DNA of 64,000 nt, from contig JABBOT010000014.1 of the NCBI GenBank assembly GCA_016165875.1, positions 14,385,432 to 14,449,431 of the forward strand, read 5' to 3'. The DNA is from Acanthopleura granulata. Taxonomy: Eukaryota > Mollusca > Polyplacophora > Chitonida > Chitonidae. A program made the position numbers and the translations under genes. Below the pieces are notes generated by a model, which saw nothing but the letters and a program-made list of their open reading frames with translations, was not told the DNA's origin and did no database searches. Shown here in pieces: positions 1 through 11,100 of this stretch (positions within the stretch are counted from its first letter, which is position 1; every line of letters starts with the position of its first letter).

Positions 1-195
1 TCATTACGGCATAGAACAACACTGACTAATTTGTCTTCTGCGGTTCAAATATGCTTTAGGCTGCAATACTGGCGTAATGTCTCAATAACTAATTATACAT
101 CGGTGTTACCCTAAAGGCTCTAACTGAAAAATAAGGAAGGCAATCTCGAGCAACATTCAGGTAAATGCCTAAACGCAATTTTGTTGACCCTTCAG

Positions 196-3100
196 CTCCG
201 TGCAAGTACTCCGAATGGACAGATGGTGAATGCTCTGTGACCTGCGGCCCAGGAGAGTTTGAGAGAACGCGCACAGTCCTGGAAGGCGAGGAATGCCCTG
301 AGACGTCCGAATTCCTGCCCTGTACTAAACCCGACTGCCGTAAGTCATATAACTGACACAGATTTCAAATCTGCCGTGATCCTCGAGGGTAGTATGAAGT
401 GATCCGTCCCTTGTTGAATCCAACTGTTTCGTTTTGCTTTGAGCTTTAGAATTCCTTCTTTTAATTTTCATTTCAGTCTATCACTTTTCAGTAGATTTTA
501 TGTATATTATCAGTTATATATACACAAGATGTGAAATAAAATTATATCTATATATAATTCCAAGCTAGAGGCCTTGTCCAGAATGTAACTCATTGTCATC
601 ATTTCCGTTGGCACTAGATTATCGATCAATACGCCAAGCCCCTTCTCTCAAATCAGTCCAACGAAATTAGTTTTCCCTCAGCTATCTGTGATGCTCTCCA
701 CGTTACCCATTTTGTTCTCGTATGACGCCATGACCCAGTGAGAGGAAACATATTCATCCAGTAGGCAGAAGACGCCCATGAGTCCCCTATCGCGTGTGAC
801 CTCTTCCCTAAGTTCGTTGGGAACCCGTTTTTCGGGCATTTTTCAAAACGGTGCATTTTATGCAATTATTGTTCATCGATTCCGACTGACAAGTTACAGA
901 CAAAGTTCGAGTTTCTGGCCGTTTCTTAGTATTTCAACTAAATAAAGCTAGTTTTGCTTAAGCTGTGGTGTTAGTGCAGGTGTAAGTTGTTTTTTACTCT
1001 TTAAGGATTGACGTGAGTAGTTCTAAGCTAAAACCTGAGCTCAGGTGAATTTACAAAAAGGTTGATTTCACCAGTTAGGTGTGACAATTTGTCCACTATC
1101 ACATTGTCGTCGTTGTTTGGTTTTACTTTCCATTAACATACTCTCCACGTCTTTTGTATGTAACAGTTTTTCTCTTTTGTTTCCTCGCACAGCTTGTACC
1201 GAACCCAACATGGTTTGGAGTAACTATAGTAACTGCGAGCCCACCTGTGAGAACCGAAACGCGGAATTGTCATCTGACGTATGCAATGAGTACAGTCCAG
1301 ACTGCATCTGTGAGGACGGCTTCGTTCTCATCAACGGCCAATGTGAGCCAGAGGATACATGCGACTTGTGTCGTGTCGGAGACATGGTCTACCCAGTAAG
1401 TATACCTGTTAGATTTTGATATTGACGAAAAAACAAATTACTCTTTATGTCTTTATGTTTTTTTTTTAATTTGGGTTTGGAAAAACACCCATATACGTTC
1501 AGAATGAGAAAGTTTAACCGCCTACACAAAAGTGTCCAAATCGCAGGAAAATCACATCATTTTCTGCTGTGGCGCTGCAGTATTTGTGTACTACTCAGGA
1601 GCACACATTTACCAAGAAGTGTGACGTAATCCAGGAAAGAACAAAGGAGCACACGGCTTTGAACCCCTTTAAGGCGGGGAGGAGTTTTACGAGTTTTCCC
1701 TTCCACAAAACTGAGTGACCGCCCACATTTTGTGGGGCGTGAGTTAATTGAGGGTGTCGTTGGTGGGGTGGAGGGCATGTTGGGTGGATTTTTCTTTGGC
1801 TCACTGATATAATGTGTAGTACCCTCTAAACATGGCCGATACACCCATGACCTCTGGAGTTCCACACTAGAATTCACCTGAACTCATAAAGAGATCGTGA
1901 GCGGCCTATGTTCACTCAGAGCGCCTTTTTCTCCTCCTCCCATCACCCTATAATAGCTATAGTATATGTGAACATTTTGTAAACATCAATCAAATAATTA
2001 GAAATGTAAAATCATTTCTTTTGAACTTGGAAGCGGAGGTGAAGTCAATATTAGGAACAGAAATTATGCATTATAAAAAAAATATTAAATTATGTATATG
2101 CTTATTTTCGGAAGAAAATTTGCTGATGGTTAACATCTTTTCTTCATAGTCTGGAGCCGATTGGAAAGACCCTGAAGAGCCCTGCAACCACTGCACGTGC
2201 ACGGCCGGAAGTATTACATGCAGCAGGCAATGCCAAGAGGTTGTTTGCAGCGCGGTAAGGACTTAATAACATTATAAACGTGAGATAAACAAAAGAACGT
2301 GGTCATTTAAACATGTCGGTCGTCATTGCGGGGTTTGGCCACAGCAAACGATGGAGCTCAGTTCTAACTTTAAACTTTCAATTCTTCCATTTGAAACTGT
2401 CCTCTAGCCCATGTAAATTCTCAGATGTCGCCGAAGATGCACAAAATGGACTGAATTGTGTTATTGTCGAGGCGTGCACTGCTTTAATAGTGTTCATTGC
2501 CCCGCAGCGAAGGAAACTTGGCCATGCACACTTGCAATAGTTAACCAGATGAAAAATATTCAAGCGGAATACTAAATAACCTTCCTAAATCGTTACAACT
2601 GAATCCAGGCAGAGTAGATACGCGTTTAAAGCATTTGGCTTCTTAGTTGTAACAGAGCCTACATGGACGACGGGGTTAGCGTAAACAAGGAAAAAACGTT
2701 TTCTTTGAATGCTACTCGAGGAAACAATTTCTCAGTTGTGATACGGTGGGATTTTTTTTTTTTTTTGTAATTTCAGGACGAAATATTGGTACGAGCGGAG
2801 GAAAGCGGCAGATGTTGTGACGTTTGCGAACTGAAGCCAGGTGAGTCAAATTTTCTGTGTGACGTCATTGTTTTCTATTGACGTCATCATTCTCTGTGCT
2901 GGAAGGAATTGTTTCATAACGTCAACCTGAACTAGTATTTACCTAAAATGTATATTGGCATCAGTAATTAAGCTTCTGTTGTGCATGGACCTGCACAGAC
3001 TTGCTGTACATCTCCCCTAACCCTATCGATAATCTGTCGACTAACTTTTGTGTAGATCCATTACCTGCTTGTTCAGTGCTGGCTAGCCTCGGCTTGTCCA

Positions 3101-4163
3101 GTCCTGCATGGTTTGTTCATGCCCGCTGGTTTGTCCGATATACTTTGAGGTGGCGCTTGGGTGGTGCTTGACAAGCTGCATGTCGTGATTGTTGGACCTA
3201 CTAGACTGGGTCCGAAAACATTTGGGCGTTCCTAGAACGCAACACTGTCGGGACCTTTTTCAAACTAATCAATGTAAAACAACGTGTTTTGCAGTGGATA
3301 CTTGCTCTCTGCGACAAGGCCGTCGTGTCCTGACTCTGAAGGGAAACAACGGTCAGGAATGCCAGACCAAAGAACCCGTCACTTACCTGTACTGTTCCGG
3401 AGGCTGCGGAGACTCCGAGTACGTTCCCATGCTGTCCCTCGTTGACGGTGAATCCGCCGAGTCAAACTGCCGCTGTTGTTCTGGCGTGGTGGAATCAACC
3501 ATGGAAGTGGAAGTGGAGTGTCCAAACCAAGAGACCATGACAGCGAAATACCCAGTGTTTTCGGAGTGCAAGTGTGACGTTTGTGCCGGTGAGTAGAACA
3601 CATGTAGAAGTTGAAGTTTTAACTGGGGATTATACATATGTAGCCCAAGTCGACTGATTCCAGCTCTTATGCAGGCCGTTTTTAGGAAAACATGGCGAAA
3701 GACATTCAGTGACGCAACAATCATTGAAATAGTGTATTGATGAAGAATTTGCCGAGAGTGTCGATTCTACTCAAGTCTCAGGTTATCTCCCTTTCATGAG
3801 GCCATATTCTGCCATACATTATGAAAGTCTGTTAAGTTTCATGTTGTACCACATAGTCTATGAAACATTCATCTTAACTTTCGCGTCTTTAAGCAAGTTT
3901 TTCCGTTTTTGCTAATTCCAAAAAAAATTAAAATCTGTTCGTAAATTTTCACTTCTGTCATTTCACATTTTGTCGTGATAGTTGACCTTCCAATAAAGTC
4001 CCTTGATTCCCTATTCTAATATATTAAGTCTTTGAGAAAGGTGTTGCATGTCGAAAAGCCAACAATTGCAAAGCATTGAACAACGCAAAAGTTCACACTA
4101 CACGTCCATACTTACGCCATGTTATTTTCTTTCCTTCCCACAGGCGAGGTTCCCACCAGTTAG
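196..4163 (+). CDS. Secreted cysteine-rich multidomain protein, C-terminal part (TSP1-TIL-VWC-CTCK; SCO-spondin/VWF-like)
   Basis: Exons 196-339, 1193-1395, 2150-2254, 2777-2840, 3295-3588 and 4144-4163 join in one frame (275 aa plus TAG); every junction has GT/AG and matching phase. Upstream exons lie outside the window. Exon 1 is a thrombospondin type-1 repeat (YSEWTDGECSVTCGPGEFER, ending CTKPDC). Exon 2 is a TIL cysteine-rich module (NCEPTC, DCICEDGF) and starts a VWC domain that runs through exons 3 and 4 (PCNHCTCTAGSITC, then GRCCDVC). Exon 5 is a C-terminal cystine knot with CSGGC, NCRCC and ECKCDVC, 11 cysteines in all. Exon 6 adds only EVPTS. This order is typical of the C-termini of SCO-spondin, hemolectin, VWF and gel-forming mucins, where the knot dimerises the secreted chain. 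The family is clear from the cysteines; which member it is cannot be decided without the N-terminus. Confidence 0.85.
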
Positions 4164-4246
4164 GCGAGATCGCGCGAGACTTCCGCACAAACAGATCACC
4201 CAGCCCTTGTAATCGAAATGTGATTCACAAAACTAGGGTAAATATA

Positions 4247-4295
4247 AATAAAAAATTAATTATGTAAATTCTCAATTGTATCCAAATGAAATAAA
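4247..4295 (+). terminator. Polyadenylation signals of the cystine-knot gene
   Basis: AATAAA occurs at about 4247-4252 and again at 4290-4295, 84 and 127 bases after the stop codon at 4161-4163. The spacing suits a short 3' UTR. Confidence 0.55.
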
Positions 4296-4456
4296 GCATA
4301 TATACACTTACAATTGTTGTTTTGTGTGATGAGAACATAACAGTGCAAATTTTGGCTAATGTCAGGAACTGTTTACGGAGTTCTGTTTACATATTATACC
4401 CAAGATTTATTAATTCTTGTATACGGGTTTAACGTGGCTGTAAAAGATAGAATTAC

Positions 4457-4627
4457 TCAAGAGTTTCCAGCCCACCTCATGGCTTCCTCTCCGACCTTAC
4501 TTGGGAATGTCTGCCAGCATCATGGGGATAGTCGTGGATTTCGCCTATACTCAGTACGGTTTCCTCCCACGGTGATGCTGATGGTTGTCGTGTAAGGAAA
4601 TATTCTGAGTACGAGATAAATAAATAA
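4457..4627 (+). mobile_element. SINE fragment, body and tail
   Basis: Matches the body of the full copy at 27546-27810 from the 'tggcttcctctcc' block through 'tttcctccca' to the AATAAATAAG-like tail. The tRNA-like head is missing. Confidence 0.7.
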
Positions 4628-5330
4628 GTGAAAACTGGTTTTGAAAATTGTTGTAAGGAGGAAATAGTCTGTAAATAGACAAACAGGGCGCTTTATTAAC
4701 CCACCGCATCAACAAATTCAGCAACGGCTACGGAACATAGTTTGCTGGAGCGATCAACATCCAGTTACAGACAAGAAATGTTGATACGCACAAAGTGACT
4801 TGATGCTCCCGAAATGGTCTCTCCTTGTCATTACGTTGAAGTACCAGCCGCTAATGGACAGTTTGGACTTTTTGCAATGAACAATGTGGAGTATTCTGTG
4901 TAGTGTAAATGACAGTTAACAGGATCGAAAAGAGACGCAAATATGTATTTTCTGTTAAGTCGAGATGACACTTGTTGAGGAGGGTAAACCCAAACATACA
5001 TACATACACACCGCAATCTAACTGTGAAGTACAGGTCAAGCCCAAAAGACGCGTTTACAGGGTCTACTTCTGAATGATGTTTGCAGTTAAAAACAGGTGT
5101 CAACTGGCTCTAACCTCTCACCTCGGCCGTTCACACAAAAGCCTCCGAAAATTCAACTCGGTAATGGCACGACAACGCCTAATTCTCGATACAGCCGACT
5201 ACATGCACCTTATCCCATGCCTGTGGTTAGGCAGAGTCACTCAGCTGAAGATGAAATCTACCTAGCCCACCACAGCAGCTGTCGCTTGCCAGGCTTTTGC
5301 ACGTAGAGTACAGTATGTGACTGACCAGAA

Positions 5331-5480
5331 TGGACGAGTGAGTGCTTGCTTGGGACTTAACGTCGTACTTAAGAATGTTTGAGTCATATAACGACGATGT
5401 AGGACTACGAGTAGACGCACTTGAGAGGGGAGAAAAGGATGAGCTATATGCAAACTGAGCTATTGGAGGACACCTAAATT
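5331..5480 (+). mobile_element. Second short dispersed repeat (TTAACGTCGTACTT family)
   Basis: Starts 'gagtgagtgcttgcttggga' and carries 'ttaacgtcgtacttaagaat' followed by 'gtcatataacgacgatgta'. A related copy is at about 60480-60700 and a tail portion at 10130-10275. I remember this sequence from molluscan genomes, but that is recall, not a search. Confidence 0.5.
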
Positions 5481-5931
5481 CAGTTCTCATACCTAGTTTC
5501 AAGTTCTGGGAAAGTGAAGCCTCCCGGGCTCGTGAAATAAACTATGAAATGAAGGAAGAAACTTGAATACATTTACATGTATATATGATGTATGCAATTT
5601 TACGAGGCAGTGAACAATCTTTCGGTTCCATGACGAGAAGTTCTTAAAATGTACATACATATACTATATCTTCTATACTATATCTATACCAGTCCTGTCT
5701 CCTTGCTCTAGCTTCTCAGTGCTGGGCGTTCCAGACAGCCGATGTTCAAACAGGATTAACCTGGTGTTAACAAGCATGGCCATTACATCAGCAATCACCT
5801 CTTCTCAAAATCAGTTGCTTTTTGCTTATCAAATTCGAAAGAGAAAGTCTGATAAAAGCCAACTGGAGGAAAATTCCGATGCCTGTATTTACGATCAATG
5901 TAAATATAAGACCTGATTCGTGTTTTACGCT

Positions 5932-6025
5932 GTGCTCAAGAATATCACATTTCACAACGGCAGCAATTACTATGGTGGGAGGAAACCGAGCAGAGGAAAC
6001 CAAGCAAAGGAAACCCACCACCATG
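5932..6025 (-). mobile_element. SINE tail fragment
   Basis: Reverse-orientation 3' portion: 'tgctcaagaatatcacattt', then 'ctatggtgggaggaaaccga', as in the full copy at 29308-29576. Confidence 0.65.
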
Positions 6026-6145
6026 ATCGTTCTGCAGTGTTCAATGATGAATGAATGAATAATCATGAATCATCCCTCTGCAGGTCGGCAATATTTGGAT
6101 CATACACAGCTTTCCGGTCGTCAAGTCGGGCTGGTTGCTTTTCCG

Positions 6146-6210
6146 TGATATATTCAAGAATATTTCACTTGTACAACGGCAGCCGGCGTTATGGCTGGAA
6201 GAAACTGGAG
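6146..6210 (-). mobile_element. SINE tail fragment
   Basis: 'tattcaagaatatttcactt' followed by 'acaacggcagcc' repeats the same SINE segment as 5932-6025, about 210 bases further on; two partial insertions or a duplication. Confidence 0.6.
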
Positions 6211-6500
6211 TCCCCAGATTAAAAAGAATACTTTCCTTAAGGATAAACAAGAAGTAAATATCATGTGGCACGGCACTTCATCATCAGTGCTCCGTTATAC
6301 AAGAGTTTTACTAAAGCTCTGCCTACATGAGAGCTTCAGACACAACTCGACTCAAACGTTGCTGTCGGTTTGTTAGTACCAGTAAAACAGGAGGCAGCAT
6401 GTGGATACAGATCACACTTAAGTCAATCGGTCACCGGAGTCCTGGACGATGTCCTTAGGATCAGGTGAGCCGGGTCTTGAGCTTGTATTCTGAGCTTAAC

Positions 6501-6676
6501 CAGGGGGTTTCTAGCAACTTTCTCCTAGTTGTTACCAACAAATTGAGAATGTCAAATTTGTATTGAGTTTTCATTAAACAAATTGACGTTTTGCTCCATA
6601 GGTGAAGAAAAAATATTGAGTTTTCTGACCTGTTCAAATTGAGTGTCTAGAAGGAAATTGGCTAGAAAAACCCCTG
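6501..6676. mobile_element. MITE-like element, copy 1
   Basis: Left end cagggggtttctagcaactt and right end gaaattggctagaaaaaccc are inverted versions of each other; the inside is AT-rich with 'tattgagtttt' blocks. Related copies lie at 17308-17492, 35911-36066, 39751-39925 and 46841-47023. No open frame, so non-autonomous. Confidence 0.65.
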
Positions 6677-6941
6677 TTGACAAGAGTTCTTCACTTCCTG
6701 CCTAGATTGTGCACTAGACACAGGATAGTCGTTTACTCAGTATTCAGTGGAAAACCGGATGGGTTTTATCCCTTTATATGATTGGTAATCAATACAGTTC
6801 TTCAGAATTTTCACTGATATGAAGGCAGTCAAGTTTATGGGAGAAAGATACCAAGCTACCCCAAGCAAACCGCAGCTTTTGGAGAGAAAAACCTCAAGAC
6901 TTAGTCACATCTGACATAACAAGATCTTGATTCACATATCA

Positions 6942-7680
6942 CCGAGATCGAAAATCAATACTACGAATTATGTCTCTTGATGTAGTCTACATTTAAACCG
7001 AGTTTCGTTCAACTCAGTCTAAAACTGTGAGAGTAGCGTTTTGAAAGATACGTTAACATACACTGGATAAAGAGAGGGACAACTGATCACCAAAACTGAA
7101 AATCAGTACTACGAATTATCTCTCTTGATGTAGTCTACACTTCAATCAACTTTTGTTGTAACTGGACAAAAACTGTAGAAGCAGCATTTTGAAAGAAATG
7201 CTAACATATGCTGGATGGCCAAACCGATGAGCAATCCATGATTAAAATGGAAAATCGATGCTAGGAATCAGGTATCCAGATGGAATCTCCAGTCACTGGA
7301 CCTAAGTCTGGCTGAAATCGAACCTGTGTGGGAGTAGCGTTTTGAGAGAAACTTGTATGTTAATATATACTGTATGAACAGATAGACAGATGGATGACCG
7401 ATCATAGAAATGGAAAATCAATACTACAATTCATGTATCTTGATGTAGTCTACATCTGAACCAGTTTCGTTGAAATTGGACAAAAACTCAAATAGTAGTA
7501 GCATTTTGACAGAAATGTAAACAAGGTGGCTGAACATACAGATAGACGATGTATCCACATGAAATATCGATACTACGAAATTTGTATCTTGATGTAGTCT
7601 TCCCAAGATTTGTTTAAAGGTCACAAAAACTGTTGGGAGTGGAGTTTGAAGAAAAAGTTAACGAGCAGACAGACAGACGT
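6942..7680. repeat. Degenerate tandem array, unit about 150 bp
   Basis: Blocks such as 'aaaatcaatactacgaatta', 'cttgatgtagtctacat' and 'agtagcgttttga' recur near 6950, 7098, 7246, 7408 and 7560. The array ends in 'cagacagacagacg'. Units are well diverged from each other and have no shared open frame. Confidence 0.7.
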
Positions 7681-7940
7681 ATGACACAACTTGCTGGTAC
7701 GTAACCTTTTCTGGACCTGGCAGCGAGGCCAAGCCTTTCGCTTTGTGTTCGAGTACATCAGGGGCCACTTCCAACAAATGAATTTTGAATCTCATTAAAA
7801 TTTAAACCCTCCACAAGCATTAACTTTCTGCTCAAAATACAAATTCTGAAAGACTTTCACATCACTATATGCCTTCAGAGAGCACTTACTAAATGATATT
7901 CATCTTTGCAATTTCAATTATATGCATGTGGTAACTTTTT

Positions 7941-8000
7941 AAGCATGTGGTAACTTTTTTCTGTTGGAGGGGTCCAACAGAAAAAAGTTACCACATGCTT
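7941..8000. repeat. Perfect 28-bp inverted repeat with 4-bp loop
   Basis: Positions 7941-7968 and 7973-8000 are exact reverse complements separated by GGGG. Part of the left arm (gcatgtggtaacttttt) is also present just upstream at 7924-7940. Confidence 0.9.
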
Positions 8001-8106
8001 TTTTCCGAATCAAAACCATCCCATGGAATCAGTCCTCGACTTTGGAAAAGTACAACGCCTTTACACCTACACAAACATAACACAAAGATTTCCTTCACTC
8101 ATCCCC

Positions 8107-8116
8107 TTTATTTATT
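8107..8116 (-). terminator. RPL37A polyadenylation signal
   Basis: TTTATTTATT on the plus strand gives two overlapping AATAAA hexamers on the gene strand, 80-90 bases after the stop at 8196. Confidence 0.6.
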
Positions 8117-8195
8117 CATAATGGTGTGAAGTTCAATCATTTTCTGCAGGCAGGCAATATGACAACAACATGAATCTTGCGCAAGTAAATAAGTC

Positions 8196-11100
8196 CTAGG
8201 ATTCCTTCATGTCTCGCAAACGTCGTACGGCACTTCTTACGGTCACAGCTGCCATTGTACTGCAGATTAGACAGAAAAAGAAATGATCAAAAACCTAAAC
8301 AACAACACTATAGCTTTAGTTAAGTACTGTAAATGACCTAAAGTTTCTAAAAAAGTGCATTTTTTGGCACTAATAAAATATTTCTGTTGCTGAATCTGAC
8401 CTTTTTCTCGTACAGTTTCATGATACCGTCCAAACCAACCTCAAAACAATTTTCTAAATCAATCGAGTTCTCAGAAACAGGAAAAATATTTAACTTAACC
8501 ATGGATTAAATTTTAGCTCATTTTGGGTGTGTAACTGACTAGCGGCATGCAACACTTCTGTTCACGAGCTAGTTGCCACCCAGGCATACTCTCCCAGTTA
8601 CACTGCCTGTAAATACTGCAGAAGAAAGCTGATCAGGTTCATCTAATCAGTGCTTAATAAGCTGTCTAACGCTGTTACACATTCATGACACTGGTCTAGT
8701 TTAGGAAACCATTGGAGGTCCAAGCTGATCAGGTTGAAGTATGATGCCAATATATTCACACACAAGTCAAAACGCAGCTTAAATCCATACCAATAAGCGA
8801 GTCGGTCACTGCATCTCACTGCAGATGAACCCCACAAATTTCCACACCCTATGATGTGAAATAACTACAGCCAAAGCCAACCAATTTCCTCTTTGAAACA
8901 ATTTCCACACAAACTCAATACCACTTCACTAAAATATGGATTTAGTGCACTCTATGTACCATTCTCACCATGCCACAGGCCATCCCAGGGAAGACTGGCA
9001 TCTCTGCTGGGTAATTTGAGTTCAGTTCAAATACTTGTAACTCGTTTCAACCAATAAGGTGCCAGATCAAAGGAGTAGCTCTGACCAATCAGAATTGAGG
9101 TCACAGGACCATGCAAGATTGATCTTAAAACATAAGCAGGATGTGGTCAGAGAGGTTAAACCAGCTGTGGTATTAGAAACAGTAAAGGAATCCTCTGTAG
9201 AGAAGCAAAACATAATCCTTCACATATATCCCATACCAGCCGCAGTTCTGTGTTATTTGTGGCCAAGTATTCAAATAAAACAGTGTGACAGGAAGTTAGG
9301 AATACTTCAGGACAAAAACAATCCTATTCCTGTGGCAGTAGCACTGGCTTTAATGACTGATTTTCTGGGTAGAAAATGCAATGGTTTACAGCTGTTCACT
9401 TGGTGACTGCTTATTTCCACCCAGAAGACAGTCCCTGAGAACAGCGGGGCTGAAGTGACTGGAATAACCTCATCCAGCACAGAGACTTCAGCCCCATGGC
9501 CAGTAAATCCTGGAGCATCAGTCTTACCTGTACACCCAGGCTCCACCAGCCACCACTTTACGGCATGACTTGCATCCCCAAATACCCACAGCCCGCCTCT
9601 TCATCGCATCCTAGTAAACAGAAAACATCAGATAATTTAGAAAAGCACTTAAAGCTACAGAGCACTACAATATAACATAACAGTGTTTTGCAACATCAGG
9701 GGACATAACTCTGATAGATGAAAGAAAATGATTTGATCAAGAAGCATCAAGTTGTGCAACACTTACAAAGTTCAGCTTGAAGATTTAGACATCTGATCAA
9801 AACCTTGCTGGGCGCTTGAAAAAAAAAAACAAAAAAAAACTATGTCCATACTTTAAATAAAGCCCCAAATAAAACTGAACAAAATATATGATGAAGTTTT
9901 TGTATTGATTTTTATCCTAGAAACACAAACATGACTCGCCTAGCTAGACTCATTATCAGGTTCCCCTTGTCAAATGTGGGCTGGTCTCCAGAAAACAGGT
10001 GCCATTCCTCTTTTACCTAATGTTTAACTACCAGGGTCTAGCTCTGACAAGCAAAATGTTGTGGAAGTTGGCATCTTAATTTGAGTGTTGTATAAGTCGC
10101 TGTCAACATTATTTAGGTCGTATCATGACTGTTTCCTTGCAGCAGGCCGGAACCAACGCCGACATATGAACAGTACTGCTTCAATGAAACACCATGCCAA
10201 AGACACCAGACATGACGCCAACATCCAGCCACCATATGTCACATTATACTGACACTGGGTGTCCTAAAGGTGAGCTTCAAGCAAAAGTCGTGCCAAAATT
10301 AGCCATCTTCAGTCACAGATAGAACTGCATTCATGAGTGAGCCCCTGTTCCGCCATTTTCAAGACTGATGCTCTATACACTACAACTGCGCTGTTGGTCA
10401 GTTCGTTGCTGAAGATTGCAGCCAACAAAGCTCTCCTCGCTAGTATAAACAGAGTTTTGATGGCTCAACCATTGATCTTGAATAAAAACACCTCACATCA
10501 GCAGACTTCCTGTATGATGAAATTTATGTACTCTTGCAAAGGGTTTAAATCATTAAACTGCTGTGTGTGACAGGGTTGAGAAATTTTAGAAATGACCTGA
10601 CAGTGCCAACAATCAACCATGTAACCTACACGTAATGGGTACCAAATCCTTCATTTTGAGAGAAATAAAAAGAGGAACGATCATTGCTCTTACCTTCCCA
10701 CAAAACTGACAGGTGTACTTGGAGTGCTGTGTGATTTCCATCTTCTTCACCGTTTTACGAAGGGAGGCACCATACCTGGTGCCATATTTGCCCACAATGC
10801 CAACCTTCTTGGTGCGCTTTGCCTGAGGATATATTGTAGCGTCAGAGTCTTAAGTCATTAGCAGTAAATCATGCAAGACGTTGATTTGAATTTGTCAAAG
10901 AATATGATCTAACAGAAAATTTTCAAAGGTTGCAATTACCTACCATGGGCAACCCCCCCCCCCCCCCACCACCTGAACCCTCCAGGCCCCAAACCAATCA
11001 TATAATTCGACAGGAGCACACTTCTCTTTGCTGTACTACCTGGAGAATCCTGGTTTTTTATCCATGCTTATTACATTAATTTTCCATGATTTTCAAGGTC

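Larger units (their letters stand above)
4300..8106. other. Intergenic spacer without a recognisable gene
   Basis: No open frame here shows domain motifs or exon-like structure. It holds SINE remnants (4457-4627, 5932-6025, 6146-6210), a copy of a second short repeat (5331-5480), a MITE (6501-6676), a degenerate ~150-bp tandem array (6942-7680) and a perfect hairpin (7941-8000). Each is listed separately. Confidence 0.6.

Noticed and set aside
4831..5502. Several overlapping 60-90 aa frames on both strands
   Set aside because: No domain, no splice signals that join them, and part overlaps a dispersed repeat.
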